DNA of 64,000 nt from Methylobacterium sp. J-048 (GTDB lineage: Bacteria; Pseudomonadota; Alphaproteobacteria; Rhizobiales; Beijerinckiaceae), in NCBI RefSeq assembly GCF_022829515.1, contig NZ_JAKSYL010000227.1, positions 1-64,000 on the forward strand, in the 5' to 3' direction. The position numbers were made by a program, and so were the translations under genes. The notes beneath the pieces are model-generated. The model did no database searches. It was not told where the DNA came from and saw only the letters and a list, made by a program, of their open reading frames with translations. This document shows positions 27,005 through 35,928 of the stretch, one piece after another; the first letter of the stretch is position 1, and the number at the start of each line of letters is the position of its first letter.

Positions 27005-28624
27005 ATGGACCTGATCAAGCCGACACGCCGCGCGCTCATGGCCGGGGGCGCCGCTCTGGCGGCGTTGGGCTCGGCGGGACGAGCCGGCGCGCAGGGCGCG
27101 GGTGCCGGCAGCCTGACCTACGGCATCTCCATGACCGACCTGCCGCTCACCACCGGCCAGCCGGACCGCGGCGCCGGCGGCTACCAGTTCACCGGCCTGA
27201 CCCTGTACGACCCCCTGGTCGCCTGGGACCTCGGCATCGCCGACCGGCCGGGCACGATCGTTCCCGGGCTCGCCACGTCCTGGGAGGTCGAGAAGGCGGA
27301 TCCCAAGGTCTGGATCTTCCACCTGCGCGAGGGCGTGGCGTTCCATGACGGCTCGGCCTTCGATGCCGACGCGGTGATCTGGAACTTCGACAAGGTCCTC
27401 AACAAGGAGGCGCCGCATTTCGACCAGCGGCAGGCCGCCCAGGTCCGGCCACGGCTGCCGGGCGTCGCGAGCTACCGGAAGCTCGACGCCAAGACCGTCC
27501 AGGTGACGACCAAGAATCCCGACAGCCTGTTCCCGTACCAGATGCTGTGGTTCCTGATCTCCTCGCCCGCACAGTACGAGGCGGTCGGGCGCGACTGGGC
27601 GAAGTTCGCGTTCCAGCCCTCGGGCACCGGTCCGTTCAAGCTGGGCCAGCTGGTCCCCCGGGTCCGCCTCGAATTGCTGCCGAATGCCGGCTACTGGAAC
27701 TCGAAGCGGGTGCCGAAGCTCGCCAAGCTGACGCTGACCTGCGTGCCCGAGGACCTCGCCCGGGTGAACGCGCTGCTCTCCGGCAACGTCGATTTGATCG
27801 AGGCGCCGGCTCCCGACGCGGTGCCGCGCCTCAAGGCGTCCGGCATGCGCGTGGTCGGCAACGACACCCCGCATGTCTGGAACTACCACCTGTCGATGCT
27901 GGAGGGCTCGCCCTGGCGCGACCTGCGCCTGCGCAAGGCCGCCAACCTCGCCATCGACCGCGAGGGCGTCGTCCAGCTGCTCGGCGGCTTGGCGCAACCC
28001 GCGGTCGGCCAGATGCAGACGTCGAGCCCGTGGTTCGGCAAGCCGAGCTTCCAGATCAAGACCGACGTCGATCAGGCGCGCAAGCTCGTGCAGGAGGCCG
28101 GGTTCTCGGTGCAGAACCCGGTGAAGGCGACGATCATGATCCCTACCGGCGGGACCGGGCAGATGCTGTCCCTGCCGATCAACGAGTTCGTCCAGCAGAG
28201 CTGGGCGGAGGTCGGCATCCAGGTCGAGTTCAAGACCGTCGAGCTGGAGGTGGCCTACACGGCCTGGCGCCAGGGCGCGGCGGATCCGAGCCTGAAGGGC
28301 GTGACCGCCGGCAACATCGCCTACGTCACCTCGGACCCGTTCTACGCGATCCTGCGCTTCTACGATTCGAAACAGATCGCCCCGAGCGGTGTGAACTGGA
28401 GCCACTACCGCAATCCCGAGGTGGATGCCCTCTGCGACAAGGTGAAGGCGAGCCTGGACCCGGAAGAGCAGAACAGGCTGCTGGCCCGCATCCATGAAAT
28501 CGTCGTGGACGACGCGGTGCAAGTCTGGGTGGTGCACGACACCAATCCCCACGCATTGTCGCCGCGGGTGAAGGACTATGTCCAGGCGCAGCACTGGTTT
28601 CAGGACCTGTCGACCCTGGCTTGA
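27005..28624 (+). CDS. ABC transporter substrate-binding protein, peptide/nickel type (SBP_bac_5)
   Basis: A 539-residue periplasmic binding protein of family 5. The signal peptide has a twin-arginine look (TRRALMAGGAALAALGSAGRAGA). Core motifs: GLTLYDPLVAWD, PGLATSWEVEKADPKVWIFHLREGVAFHDG, and DVDQARKLVQEAGF. The family binds oligopeptides, dipeptides, nickel or opines; ligand unknown. Permease and ATPase genes normally follow, but none is present: the next gene is a small exported protein. It is therefore an orphan receptor, or pairs with a transporter elsewhere. Confidence 0.92.
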   Translation: MDLIKPTRRALMAGGAALAALGSAGRAGAQGAGAGSLTYGISMTDLPLTTGQPDRGAGGYQFTGLTLYDPLVAWDLGIADRPGTIVPGLATSWEVEKADPKVWIFHLREGVAFHDGSAFDADAVIWNFDKVLNKEAPHFDQRQAAQVRPRLPGVASYRKLDAKTVQVTTKNPDSLFPYQMLWFLISSPAQYEAVGRDWAKFAFQPSGTGPFKLGQLVPRVRLELLPNAGYWNSKRVPKLAKLTLTCVPEDLARVNALLSGNVDLIEAPAPDAVPRLKASGMRVVGNDTPHVWNYHLSMLEGSPWRDLRLRKAANLAIDREGVVQLLGGLAQPAVGQMQTSSPWFGKPSFQIKTDVDQARKLVQEAGFSVQNPVKATIMIPTGGTGQMLSLPINEFVQQSWAEVGIQVEFKTVELEVAYTAWRQGAADPSLKGVTAGNIAYVTSDPFYAILRFYDSKQIAPSGVNWSHYRNPEVDALCDKVKASLDPEEQNRLLARIHEIVVDDAVQVWVVHDTNPHALSPRVKDYVQAQHWFQDLSTLA

Positions 28625-28725
28625 GCCCGGCCGGATCCCTGCGATGCGGTGGGGATAGCCTCGGGCGAATCGGGAACGATCCTCTCGAGACTGTGTTGGA
28701 CCCCCAACGCACGAAGGAGTGTCCC

Positions 28726-28977
28726 ATGAAGACCCTGCTCGCCGGCGCCATCCTGGCCGCCTCCCTCGCGACCGTCGTTCCCGCTTCGGCTCAGCGCATC
28801 GATATCGGACCCGACGGTCCCAGCGTCGATCTGCGCTCCCGCGGCCAGCGGGAACGCGACTTCCGCCGCGAGGAATACCGCCGGGATCGCGACCGCGCCG
28901 ACGATGACGACCGGATGTATCGCCGTCAGCGTTTCGAGGACGACCGCCCGGCGGTCCGCCGCGGCTACGGCTACTGA
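28726..28977 (+). CDS. Small exported, highly charged protein
   Basis: An 83-residue protein: signal peptide MKTLLAGAILAASLATVVPASA, then a mature chain rich in Arg and Asp (RQRERDFRREEYRRDRDRAD) ending RRGYGY. No family recognised. ATG at 28726 is preceded by AAGGAGT. Such Arg/Asp-rich exported proteins are frequent in Methylobacterium. It lies 180 bases before the lanmodulin-like gene, in the same direction. Confidence 0.75.
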   Translation: MKTLLAGAILAASLATVVPASAQRIDIGPDGPSVDLRSRGQRERDFRREEYRRDRDRADDDDRMYRRQRFEDDRPAVRRGYGY

Positions 28978-29154
28978 TTCGGTCCGGCAACCGCGTCACA
29001 TGACTGGATGATCGTGAGAGGGGTCGGCATGTGCCGACCCCTTTTTCCACGTCTTCATCTCCCGAGAGCCACGCTGCCCGGCCAACTTCGCACTTGCGGC
29101 AACACCGGGGCGCGACTAGGAAGATCACGCATCATGTTTCGGGAGAATTTGGCA

Positions 29155-29568
29155 ATGACCCTTCGTTTCATCAGTGGCTTCGCCGCAGTTGCGTTCGCCT
29201 TCTCCGGCCTCACGGTCCCCGCCGCCCTGGCCAAGCCGGTGAGCGGCGCCAGTGCCGTCAAGATGATCGACACCGACAACGACGGCACCGTCGACCTCAA
29301 GGAAGTCGAGGCCGTGGCCTCTGCGACCTTCGATCGCCTGGAGAAGGATTCCGACGGCACCCTCGACGCCAAGGAGCTCAAGGGCCGCCTGAGCAAGGCC
29401 GGGCTGAAGCAGGCCGATCCGGACAATGACGGCACCATCGACAAGAAGGAATACCTCGCCGCGGTCGACACGCGCTTCAAGGCCGCCGACCCGGATAGCG
29501 ACGGCACCCTCGACGCCAAGGAGCTGAACTCCAAGGCCGGCAAGGCGCTGCTCGCCCTGATCAAGTAA
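29155..29568 (+). CDS. lanM: Lanmodulin-like periplasmic EF-hand protein
   Basis: A 137-residue protein: signal peptide (residues 1-26, ending ALA), then four EF-hand loops: EF1 39-50 (DTDNDGTVDLKE), EF2 63-74 (EKDSDGTLDAKE), EF3 88-99 (DPDNDGTIDKKE), EF4 112-123 (DPDSDGTLDAKE). The 12-13 residue spacing, ELKGRLSKAGLK, KKEYLAAV and LLALIK ending match lanmodulin, the picomolar lanthanide-binding protein of Methylobacterium extorquens. The carboxylate at loop position 9 is kept in all four. Unlike that protein, EF1 and EF2 lack the second-position proline, and EF2 begins with Glu. The ATG at 29155 has GGGAGA upstream. Probable role: lanthanide binding in the periplasm for XoxF-type metabolism. 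Confidence 0.85.
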   Translation: MTLRFISGFAAVAFAFSGLTVPAALAKPVSGASAVKMIDTDNDGTVDLKEVEAVASATFDRLEKDSDGTLDAKELKGRLSKAGLKQADPDNDGTIDKKEYLAAVDTRFKAADPDSDGTLDAKELNSKAGKALLALIK

Positions 29569-29608
29569 CGCTGCCCGGGCGCTCTTCGAGCGCACCGACA
29601 AACGACCT

Positions 29609-29646
29609 CGCCCCTGCGGATCTATCCGCGGGGGCGTTCCCGTTTT
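29609..29646 (+). terminator. Terminator after the lanmodulin-like gene
   Basis: CGCCCCTGCGGA (29609-29620) pairs with TCCGCGGGGGCG (29625-29636) around a short loop, with a central T/G mismatch, followed by TTCCCGTTTTC. It should end the lanM transcript. From 29647 to 29855 no gene or clear element is seen. Confidence 0.75.
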
Positions 29647-29855
29647 CAGGCGCGAATGCCTGGCCGGCGCACGCGAAACGCCTTCGGATGCTCTTGCATC
29701 TGTTGGTTGTGGCGCCGGCGTCTTGAATGCTGCATTCGGGATCTCGCGCTTGTCGGACAGCGTTATAAACCCGCGATGCCCGGAAGATGTGCAGGTAAAC
29801 GGTTGACGGATCGCAACCTGTAGGTGCAGTTTGGGGTCAGTTGGGGGCCGGCACC

Positions 29856-30191
29856 ATGCACAACGATACGCCCGAAGACGCCACAAGCCTGGAACTGCTC
29901 GCGGAGATGCGGGCCATGATCGACGCGGCGCGCCAAGTCATTGAGGTGTCGCAAGCGACGCACGCACGACCGGCCGCTGCACCCGCGCCGGAGCCGCTCT
30001 CCGCCGAGGCTTTGAGCGATTCGTCGGATCTGCTCGGTGACATCAGCGACAACCTGCTCGTCGCCTATCATCTCGCGAAGCACGACGGCGATCCGTTGAC
30101 CGTGGCGCTGATCGAGAAGGTCCTGTTCCATGTCGGGCGCCGACTGGCGCGCGGCATGTCGCCCGCAGATGCCGGCATTCCCTGTCATTAG
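29856..30191 (+). CDS. Hypothetical helical protein
   Basis: A 111-residue soluble protein with no recognised family. The first helix is LELLAEMRAMIDAARQVIEVS, then a Pro/Ala linker, then SDLLGDISDNLLVAYHLAKHDGDPLTVALIEKVLFHVGRRLARG. ATG at 29856 has a G-rich site upstream; a TTG five codons earlier is possible. It ends at a palindromic repeat. Confidence 0.65.
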   Translation: MHNDTPEDATSLELLAEMRAMIDAARQVIEVSQATHARPAAAPAPEPLSAEALSDSSDLLGDISDNLLVAYHLAKHDGDPLTVALIEKVLFHVGRRLARGMSPADAGIPCH

Positions 30192-30250
30192 AGCATCATC
30201 CCGAAGAGCCGGGTCCGGCTTTCGGAAAACGCCGATGCTAGACCAAAGAC
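30190..30250. repeat. Interspersed palindromic repeat (GAGCATC family)
   Basis: AGAGCATCATCCCGAAGAG at 30190-30208 is answered by CTTTCGGAAAACGCCGATGCT (about 30219-30239), then GACCAAAGACC. This resembles a small palindromic element scattered through Methylobacterium and related Rhizobiales genomes. It lies between convergent genes. Confidence 0.6.
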
Positions 30251-30289
30251 CTGGCGCCTCACCCTGGCTCCGAGATCCGGGACGGGGCG

Positions 30290-30643
30290 CTAGAGTGCCG
30301 GCGTTAGGCGGCGGCGGACCAGGACAATCGTGGCGGCGACCGCCCAGGCGGCGCAGGTCGGCGCCATCCATTGCTGGAGGTTGGGCAGCGACCAGCCGTA
30401 CAGGAATTCGGCGCCGAGATGCGCCTGAACGGCGTCCCAGCCGGCATGCTTGATGTCGTGCTCGCGCTGCCCGGCCTCCCGGCCGAAATAATAGGTCGAG
30501 ACCACCAAAGCCGCGGTCGCTTCGGGGCGCGGCGCGCGCAGCAGGATCATCGCCGCCGCGACCCCGGTCGTCTCAAGCAGTGCCGTGAGGGCGTGGCTCG
30601 TCGCCGGGTTGGCGATCATGAAGCCGAGGAGCATGTCGAGCAT
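30290..30643 (-). CDS. Hypothetical small membrane protein
   Basis: A 117-residue protein with two or three hydrophobic stretches (MLLGFMIANPATSHALTALLE; VAAAMILLRAP; the C-terminal APTCAAWAVAATIVLVRR) and a charged loop REAGQREHDIKHAGWD. No family recognised. The start at 30643 or 30634 cannot be resolved, since neither has a ribosome site. It is divergent from the DUF1810 gene. Confidence 0.6.
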   Translation of the reverse strand: MLDMLLGFMIANPATSHALTALLETTGVAAAMILLRAPRPEATAALVVSTYYFGREAGQREHDIKHAGWDAVQAHLGAEFLYGWSLPNLQQWMAPTCAAWAVAATIVLVRRRLTPAL

Positions 30644-30738
30644 CGGGTCGAGCTTACACGATCCGCCGCGGCGCGTCGGCCGCGCGCGCATCCGAACGGC
30701 TGCCACCGGGTTGTTTCCGGGCAGACCGGAGCGGGACC

Positions 30739-31167
30739 ATGGCCGAACCGTACCATCTCAAGCGTTTCGTCGCCGCGCAGGAGGGCGTCCACGAGCGGGC
30801 GCTCGCCGAGCTGCGCGCCGGGGAGAAGCGCAGCCACTGGATGTGGTTCATCTTCCCGCAGATCGCCGGCCTGGGCTCCAGCGCGATGGCGCAGCGTTAC
30901 GCCATCGTCTCCCTCGACGAGGCTCGGGCCTATCTCGCCCACCCGGTGCTCGGCCCGCGCTTGCGCACCTGCACTGCGGCGGTGAACGGCGTCACCGGCC
31001 GCTCGGCGCACGCGATCTTCGGCTCACCCGACGACGTGAAGTTCCGTTCCAGCATGACCCTGTTCGCGCGCGCCGCACCGGAGGAGCCGGGCTTCGCTGC
31101 GGCGCTGGCGCGCTACTTCGGCGGTGAGCCCGATCCGCTGACCCTGGCCAAGCTCGGCCACGATTAA
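30739..31167 (+). CDS. DUF1810 family protein
   Basis: A 142-residue protein of the YbeK/DUF1810 calpastatin-like family: LKRFVAAQEGVHERALAEL, then the signature SHWMWFIFPQIAGLGSSAMAQRYAI, and DDVKFRSSMTLFA. Function is unknown in the family; it is a compact helical domain. It stops four bases before the convergent penicillin-binding protein gene. Confidence 0.9.
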   Translation: MAEPYHLKRFVAAQEGVHERALAELRAGEKRSHWMWFIFPQIAGLGSSAMAQRYAIVSLDEARAYLAHPVLGPRLRTCTAAVNGVTGRSAHAIFGSPDDVKFRSSMTLFARAAPEEPGFAAALARYFGGEPDPLTLAKLGHD

Positions 31168-31171
31168 ACGG

Positions 31172-33634
31172 TCACCGTCCCCATAGCCCGACGCGCTCGG
31201 CCCGGGCTTGCTCCTCGGCGCCGAGGAGGTCGGGTGGCGCATCCTCCGCAGCGCGCGCGCCGCCTGCCGTGAGGATCAGGGCGGCGAGGTCGTCGCCCTC
31301 GATCCGGCAGCGGCCCGTGGCCCCCTCGGAGACGCTGCAGACCACCTCGCGGCGGCGCAGATAGTTCGCGAGCTGGCGGGCGAGGTGGCCGCGCTCGCCC
31401 ACGACGCCGAGGAGGCGCACGGTCCGCCCGCGCAACGACAAAGTCCCGGTGTCGAGCACCTCGGGCACGCCCCGGATCTCGGCGGACGCGACCGGCGCCG
31501 GCGGCTGCACCGGCGCGGCGGCCGGTGCCGGCTCGGCCCGTTCGGCCGACGGGCGCGGCCGGCCCTTGGCGAGTTGCGCGGAGGCGCGTTGGACGAAATC
31601 GTGGAAGATGCCGGCCGGCATTTCGCCGCCGAACATCCGGTTCATCGGGCTGTCGTCGTCGTTGCCGATCCAGACCCCGACCACGAGGTCCGGGGTCATG
31701 CCGACGAACCAGGCATCGCGGAAATCCTGGCTGGTGCCGGTCTTGCCGCCGATGATCTGGCCTGGCACCCGGGCCGCCCGGCCGGTCCCGGATTCGACCA
31801 CCGCCTGGAGCGAATCGAGCATCATCTGCCGTGGCTCCTGCGCCAGGGTGGCGGTCGGCGCCGGTTCGGGCCGGACGTAGAGCGGCTGCGGGGCCGCGCC
31901 GCGGATCGCATGGATGCCGAAGCTCGCGAGCGGCGCGCGGCCGGACAGCACGGAGCCGTAGGCGCGGGTCATCTCCAGCAGGCTGACGGTGCCGGAACCG
32001 AGGACGAGGCTCGGCACGTTCGGCAACTCGGACTGGATCCCGAGCTTGCGCGCGGTGGCGATCACCGCCGGGATGCCGACATCCTGCCCGAGCTGGGCCG
32101 CCACCGTGTTGATCGAGAGCGCGAAGGCGGTCCGCAGCGGCACGGATCCGCGATAGCGGCCATCGTCGTTCTCGGGCTCCCAATCGCCGATCCGCACCGG
32201 GCGATCGTCCACCACGCTCTCGGGGGTGAGCCCCTGCTCGTAGGCCGTCAGGTAGACCAGCAGCTTGAACAGCGAGCCCGGCTGGCGCTTGGCCTGGACC
32301 GCCCGGTTGAACTGGCTGTCCTCGTAGTCCCGCCCGCCCACCATCGCGAGGATCGCGCCGGCCTTGGACAGCACCACCATGGCGGCCTGGCCGACCTTGC
32401 GCTTGGCGCCGTCCTTGTCGAGGCGGCGGGCGACGACACCCTCGGCGAGGCTCTGCAGGTCGAGGTTGAGGGTCGAGCGCACCGTCATGTCGCCGTCGGT
32501 GCCGGCCAGCCGCTTCACGTCGCCGGCGATCATGTCGAGGAAGTAGTTGGTTCCCGGCGGCGCCTCGGGCGGCGACTTCAGGGTCACGCTCTGCTTGCGC
32601 GCCGCGTCGGCGTCCTTCTGCGTGATCGCTCCGGTCTCGACCATGGCCTGGAGCACCACGTCGGCCCGCTCCTTGGCGCCGCCGAGGTTGCGGGTCGGGG
32701 CGAGCTGCGAGGGCGCCCGCACCAGCCCGGCCAGCATGGCCGCCTCGGGCAGGGTCAGGGCCTTGGCGGGCTTGCCGAAATAGCGCCGGGCCGCCGCGTC
32801 CGCCCCGTAGGCGCCGGCGCCGAAATAGGCGGCGTCGAGATAGCCGAGCAGGATCTCGTCCTTGCTCATCGTGGTCTCGACCCGGAGCGCCAGGAACGCC
32901 TCCTGCACCTTGCGCCAAAGCGTCTTCTCCTGGTTGAGCGAGGTCAGGCGGACATATTGCTGCGTGATCGTCGAGCCGCCCTCGCGCACCCCGCCGCCCG
33001 CGGCGTTGCGCCAGGCGGCGCGGGCGAGGCCGCGCAGGTCGATGCCCCAGTGGCTGTAGAAGCGCCGATCCTCGATCGCCACGATCGCCTGGGCGAGGTG
33101 CTTGGGCAGGTCGGCGGCGGTGAGCTTCTGGCCGCGGAAGCTGCCCCGCGTGGCGAAGACCCGGCCGTCATCGGCCTCGACGGTGATCGCCCGCTGGCCG
33201 GTATCGACGATCGCCCCGCCGAGCGGCGGCAGGGTCAGCAAGGCGGCGAGCAGGTAGATCGCTACGGCCAGGGCGGGCAGCAGGATCGCGAGGCCCGCCG
33301 CGAGCAGCGCGGGCCGGCGCCGGGGGCGGCCGAAGCGCCCGGGGGCGGCAGTGAAGCGCTCGGCCGGTTCCGCCGGTGCGGAGGGTTCGACCGCGACCGG
33401 TCGCACGCGGTCACGCTTGCGCGCCAGGACGCCAGCGGTTCGCGCGAAACCCTCCTGTCCGAAGCGTAGGAAGCCGCGCCCGCCGGCGACGATCAGGATC
33501 CACAGATGGCGGAACAGATCGCGGGCGGCGCGTCCGGCCTCGCGGGCCGCCTTGCGCGGGTCCGGCGTGTCGGATCCGGGATGCTGTGCGGGACCCGGAT
33601 CGGTCGGGGCGCGCTCGGGCGCGTCAGGCGTCAT
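31172..33634 (-). CDS. Class A penicillin-binding protein (PBP1A type) with SNase-like C-terminus
   Basis: An 820-residue bifunctional peptidoglycan synthase. One membrane anchor lies near residues 110-135. The GT51 glycosyltransferase follows: IEDRRFYSHWGIDLRGLARA at about 185, EGGSTITQQYVRL. The transpeptidase has GSLFK (SxxK, about 453), SIN and GKTGTS (about 630). After a Pro/Ala linker, residues about 731-820 (RTVRLLGVVGERGHLARQL, RCRIEGDDLAALILTAGGA, AEEQARAERVGLWG) resemble a staphylococcal-nuclease-type (thermonuclease) domain, an unusual attachment. It polymerises and cross-links murein at the inner membrane. The gene is single. Confidence 0.93.
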   Translation of the reverse strand: MTPDAPERAPTDPGPAQHPGSDTPDPRKAAREAGRAARDLFRHLWILIVAGGRGFLRFGQEGFARTAGVLARKRDRVRPVAVEPSAPAEPAERFTAAPGRFGRPRRRPALLAAGLAILLPALAVAIYLLAALLTLPPLGGAIVDTGQRAITVEADDGRVFATRGSFRGQKLTAADLPKHLAQAIVAIEDRRFYSHWGIDLRGLARAAWRNAAGGGVREGGSTITQQYVRLTSLNQEKTLWRKVQEAFLALRVETTMSKDEILLGYLDAAYFGAGAYGADAAARRYFGKPAKALTLPEAAMLAGLVRAPSQLAPTRNLGGAKERADVVLQAMVETGAITQKDADAARKQSVTLKSPPEAPPGTNYFLDMIAGDVKRLAGTDGDMTVRSTLNLDLQSLAEGVVARRLDKDGAKRKVGQAAMVVLSKAGAILAMVGGRDYEDSQFNRAVQAKRQPGSLFKLLVYLTAYEQGLTPESVVDDRPVRIGDWEPENDDGRYRGSVPLRTAFALSINTVAAQLGQDVGIPAVIATARKLGIQSELPNVPSLVLGSGTVSLLEMTRAYGSVLSGRAPLASFGIHAIRGAAPQPLYVRPEPAPTATLAQEPRQMMLDSLQAVVESGTGRAARVPGQIIGGKTGTSQDFRDAWFVGMTPDLVVGVWIGNDDDSPMNRMFGGEMPAGIFHDFVQRASAQLAKGRPRPSAERAEPAPAAAPVQPPAPVASAEIRGVPEVLDTGTLSLRGRTVRLLGVVGERGHLARQLANYLRRREVVCSVSEGATGRCRIEGDDLAALILTAGGARAAEDAPPDLLGAEEQARAERVGLWGR

Positions 33635-33769
33635 CGCGATGCGTGTTCCGGGACCGGACGTTCCGGTCGAGGGAGCGTTCTAGGCCGCATTCGGCGGCAA
33701 GTCCCGCAGTCAAAGGGATGACGCCCGAGTCCGGCAACGATCAAGGCTCGACCGTGTGACGCGGGCCAC

Positions 33770-33800
33770 GCGGCCCGGTCCCGAAACCGGACCGGGCCGC
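33770..33800 (-). terminator. Strong hairpin between the HdeD-like gene and the PBP gene
   Basis: GCGGCCCGGTCC (33770-33781) pairs perfectly with GGACCGGGCCGC (33789-33800). It lies ten bases after the end of the leftward HdeD-like gene. There is no T-run, so termination strength is uncertain. Confidence 0.5.
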
Positions 33801-33809
33801 CGCGCCGGT

Positions 33810-34469
33810 TTAGCGCCCGGCCACCTGTCCGGCGGCCCCGTGCCGGCTGCGCAGCTGGAAGGCGAGGATCAGCAGGAGCACGCCGAACGCGAAGCTGTAG
33901 GCGCCGATCCACCAGGTCAGCACCAGGGCCGACATGCCCGGCTCCAGGATCAGCGCGATGCCGAACAGGATCGAGACGAGACCGCCGAGCCCGAGCCACC
34001 AGCGCCCGTAATGCAGGTGCAGCCGGAAGGCGGCGGCGATCATCAGGCCGCCGGTCACGAGCGCCCAGGCGGCGAGCAGCAGCACGAACGCCCAGACCGC
34101 GGCGCCCGGCACGAGCACGGCGGCCACGGCGACGATGATGTCGACGATGCCTTCGAGGAGCAGGAAGCCCCAGCGCTCGTGCCGCTGCGCGGCCCGGACC
34201 GCGCCGACGATGGCGAAGAGGCCGTCGACCAGCGTGTAGGCGGCGAACAGGAGCACCAGCGAGAGCACGAAGGCGTCGGGGGCCGCGAAGGCCACGATGC
34301 CGAACAGGATTGCGATGACGCCGCGCAACGCGACGAGCCACCAGTTCCGGGCGAGCGACGCGCTCATCGCGTCGAGGCGGGCGGCACCGGTGAGCGGGAT
34401 ACCGGAGGGCGACGTCGCGGTGGAACCGAAGCCTGAGCCCTGCGGTGTCGGTGATGGGGTGCTGGTCAT
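33810..34469 (-). CDS. HdeD family membrane protein (DUF308)
   Basis: A 219-residue protein with six hydrophobic segments. WWLVALRGVIAILFGIVAFAAP and VDGLFAIVGAVRAAQRHERW, with WWLGLGGLVSILFGIALILEP, are HdeD/DUF308 repeats. HdeD in E. coli supports acid resistance at high density; the role in other bacteria is undefined. The ATG at 34469 has GGAG nine bases upstream. It is divergent from the efflux operon across 200 bases, so shared stress control is possible. Confidence 0.88.
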   Translation of the reverse strand: MTSTPSPTPQGSGFGSTATSPSGIPLTGAARLDAMSASLARNWWLVALRGVIAILFGIVAFAAPDAFVLSLVLLFAAYTLVDGLFAIVGAVRAAQRHERWGFLLLEGIVDIIVAVAAVLVPGAAVWAFVLLLAAWALVTGGLMIAAAFRLHLHYGRWWLGLGGLVSILFGIALILEPGMSALVLTWWIGAYSFAFGVLLLILAFQLRSRHGAAGQVAGR

Positions 34470-34668
34470 GGCGGAACTCCGAAACGCGCCGGGCGCGCGT
34501 GCCCGGCCTGTCCGCCCGCAGAACGTTGCACTGCGACAAGCGTTCCTGAACGCAGCCCTGCACCCATTGGAACCTTGCCGCGGCCCCCGGCTTTTGCTGA
34601 CCGAGGCGGGCATGAGTACGGCCCGGCCGCCGCGCGGCGGCCGGCCCATCCGATGGTGATGAGACGCC

Positions 34669-35928
34669 ATGTTTGACGATCACCGGCAGGCCGCCGAGCC
34701 TGCGTCACGCCCTCTGCCGGTCGAGGGCCAAGCCGGGGGCCAAGCCGAGCCGCCCGATCGCGACATCTTGGATCTCGGCCGCAGCGGCTCCCACCCGGAG
34801 GGCGAGACTGCGCGCAAGCCCGCCCAGGAGGGTGAGAGCGAGAGCGCCCCGGACGACGATCCCGAGCAGGAAAGCGAGCCGGAGGACGAGGAGCAGCGTC
34901 CGAATATCCTGCGCCGCCACCCGGTCGCGTTCCTCCTGGGCGGGCTCGCGGTGGTCGCCCTCTGCATCGGCGTGTTCTTCTACTGGCTCCTGTACATGCA
35001 CCCCTACGAGAGCACCGACGATGCGTTCGTCGATGCGCGCAGCATTTCCGTCCAGCCGAAGGTCGGCGGATATCTGGTCGAGGTGCCGGTCACCGACAAC
35101 CAGCATGTCGAGGCCGGGCAGATGCTGTTCCAGATCGACCAGCGCGACTACCGGATCGCCCTCGAACAGGCCAAGGCACAGGTCGTGGCCGACGAGGCGG
35201 CGATCAAGAACATCGATGCGCAGATCCAGGCCCAGTACGCCAATATCGACGTGTCGAAGGCTCAGGTCGCCACCGCGGAGGCGGCGCTGAAGTTCGCCCA
35301 GGAGGATGCAGCCCGCTACAAGGACCTCGCCGAGCGTGGTTCGGGCTCGGTCCAGCAATCCCAGTCGGCGACCTCGACGCTGCAGCAGCGCCAAGCCGCG
35401 TTGCAGAGCGCCAGTGCCAGCGTCGTCGCGGCGCAGAAGCAGATCGGCTCGCTCGAGGCCCAGAAGGCATCGACCCAGGCGCAGATGGCCCGCGACAAGG
35501 CGCAGGTCGAGCAGGCCGAATTGAACCTCGGCTACACGACGATCCAGGCCGTGCAACCCGGGCGCGTCGTGCGGCTGACCGGCGGCATCGGGGCGCTGGC
35601 GCAGGCCGGGCAGAGCCTGTCGATGTTCGTGCCGGACGACATCTGGGTGACGGCGAACTACAAGGAGACCCAGATCACCGACATGCGTCCCGGCCAGCCA
35701 GCGGACCTCGTGATCGATTCCTATCCGGGCCGGACGATCCACGGCACCGTGGCCTCGGTCCAGCCGGGTTCGGGGACCGCTTTCAGCCTGCTTCCGGCCC
35801 AGAACGCCACCGGCAACTACGTGAAGGTCACGCAGCGCATTCCGGTGAAGATCGTCGTCAAGGACTGGCCGACGGATGTCGCGATCGGCCCCGGCATGTC
35901 GGTCGTTCCCACCATCACGGTGCGGTGA
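34669..35928 (+). CDS. HlyD-family membrane fusion protein (EmrA type)
   Basis: A 419-residue periplasmic adaptor. A 75-residue acidic cytoplasmic N-terminus precedes one membrane helix (VAFLLGGLAVVALCIGVFFYWLLY). Then STDDAFVDARSISVQPKVGGYL and VEAGQMLFQIDQRDYRIALEQA form the barrel-sandwich hybrid with a long helical hairpin rich in Gln and Ala, and NLGYTTIQAVQPGRVVRL closes it. It links the inner-membrane pump with an outer-membrane channel. Its stop overlaps the start of the MFS gene, so the two are a translationally coupled pair. Confidence 0.92.
   Translation: MFDDHRQAAEPASRPLPVEGQAGGQAEPPDRDILDLGRSGSHPEGETARKPAQEGESESAPDDDPEQESEPEDEEQRPNILRRHPVAFLLGGLAVVALCIGVFFYWLLYMHPYESTDDAFVDARSISVQPKVGGYLVEVPVTDNQHVEAGQMLFQIDQRDYRIALEQAKAQVVADEAAIKNIDAQIQAQYANIDVSKAQVATAEAALKFAQEDAARYKDLAERGSGSVQQSQSATSTLQQRQAALQSASASVVAAQKQIGSLEAQKASTQAQMARDKAQVEQAELNLGYTTIQAVQPGRVVRLTGGIGALAQAGQSLSMFVPDDIWVTANYKETQITDMRPGQPADLVIDSYPGRTIHGTVASVQPGSGTAFSLLPAQNATGNYVKVTQRIPVKIVVKDWPTDVAIGPGMSVVPTITVR

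Noticed and set aside
31208..33469. A 753-codon plus-strand frame opposite the penicillin-binding protein
   Set aside because: Shadow frame: composition is Gly/His/Glu/Arg-biased and no motif is visible, while the minus strand has all PBP1A motifs.
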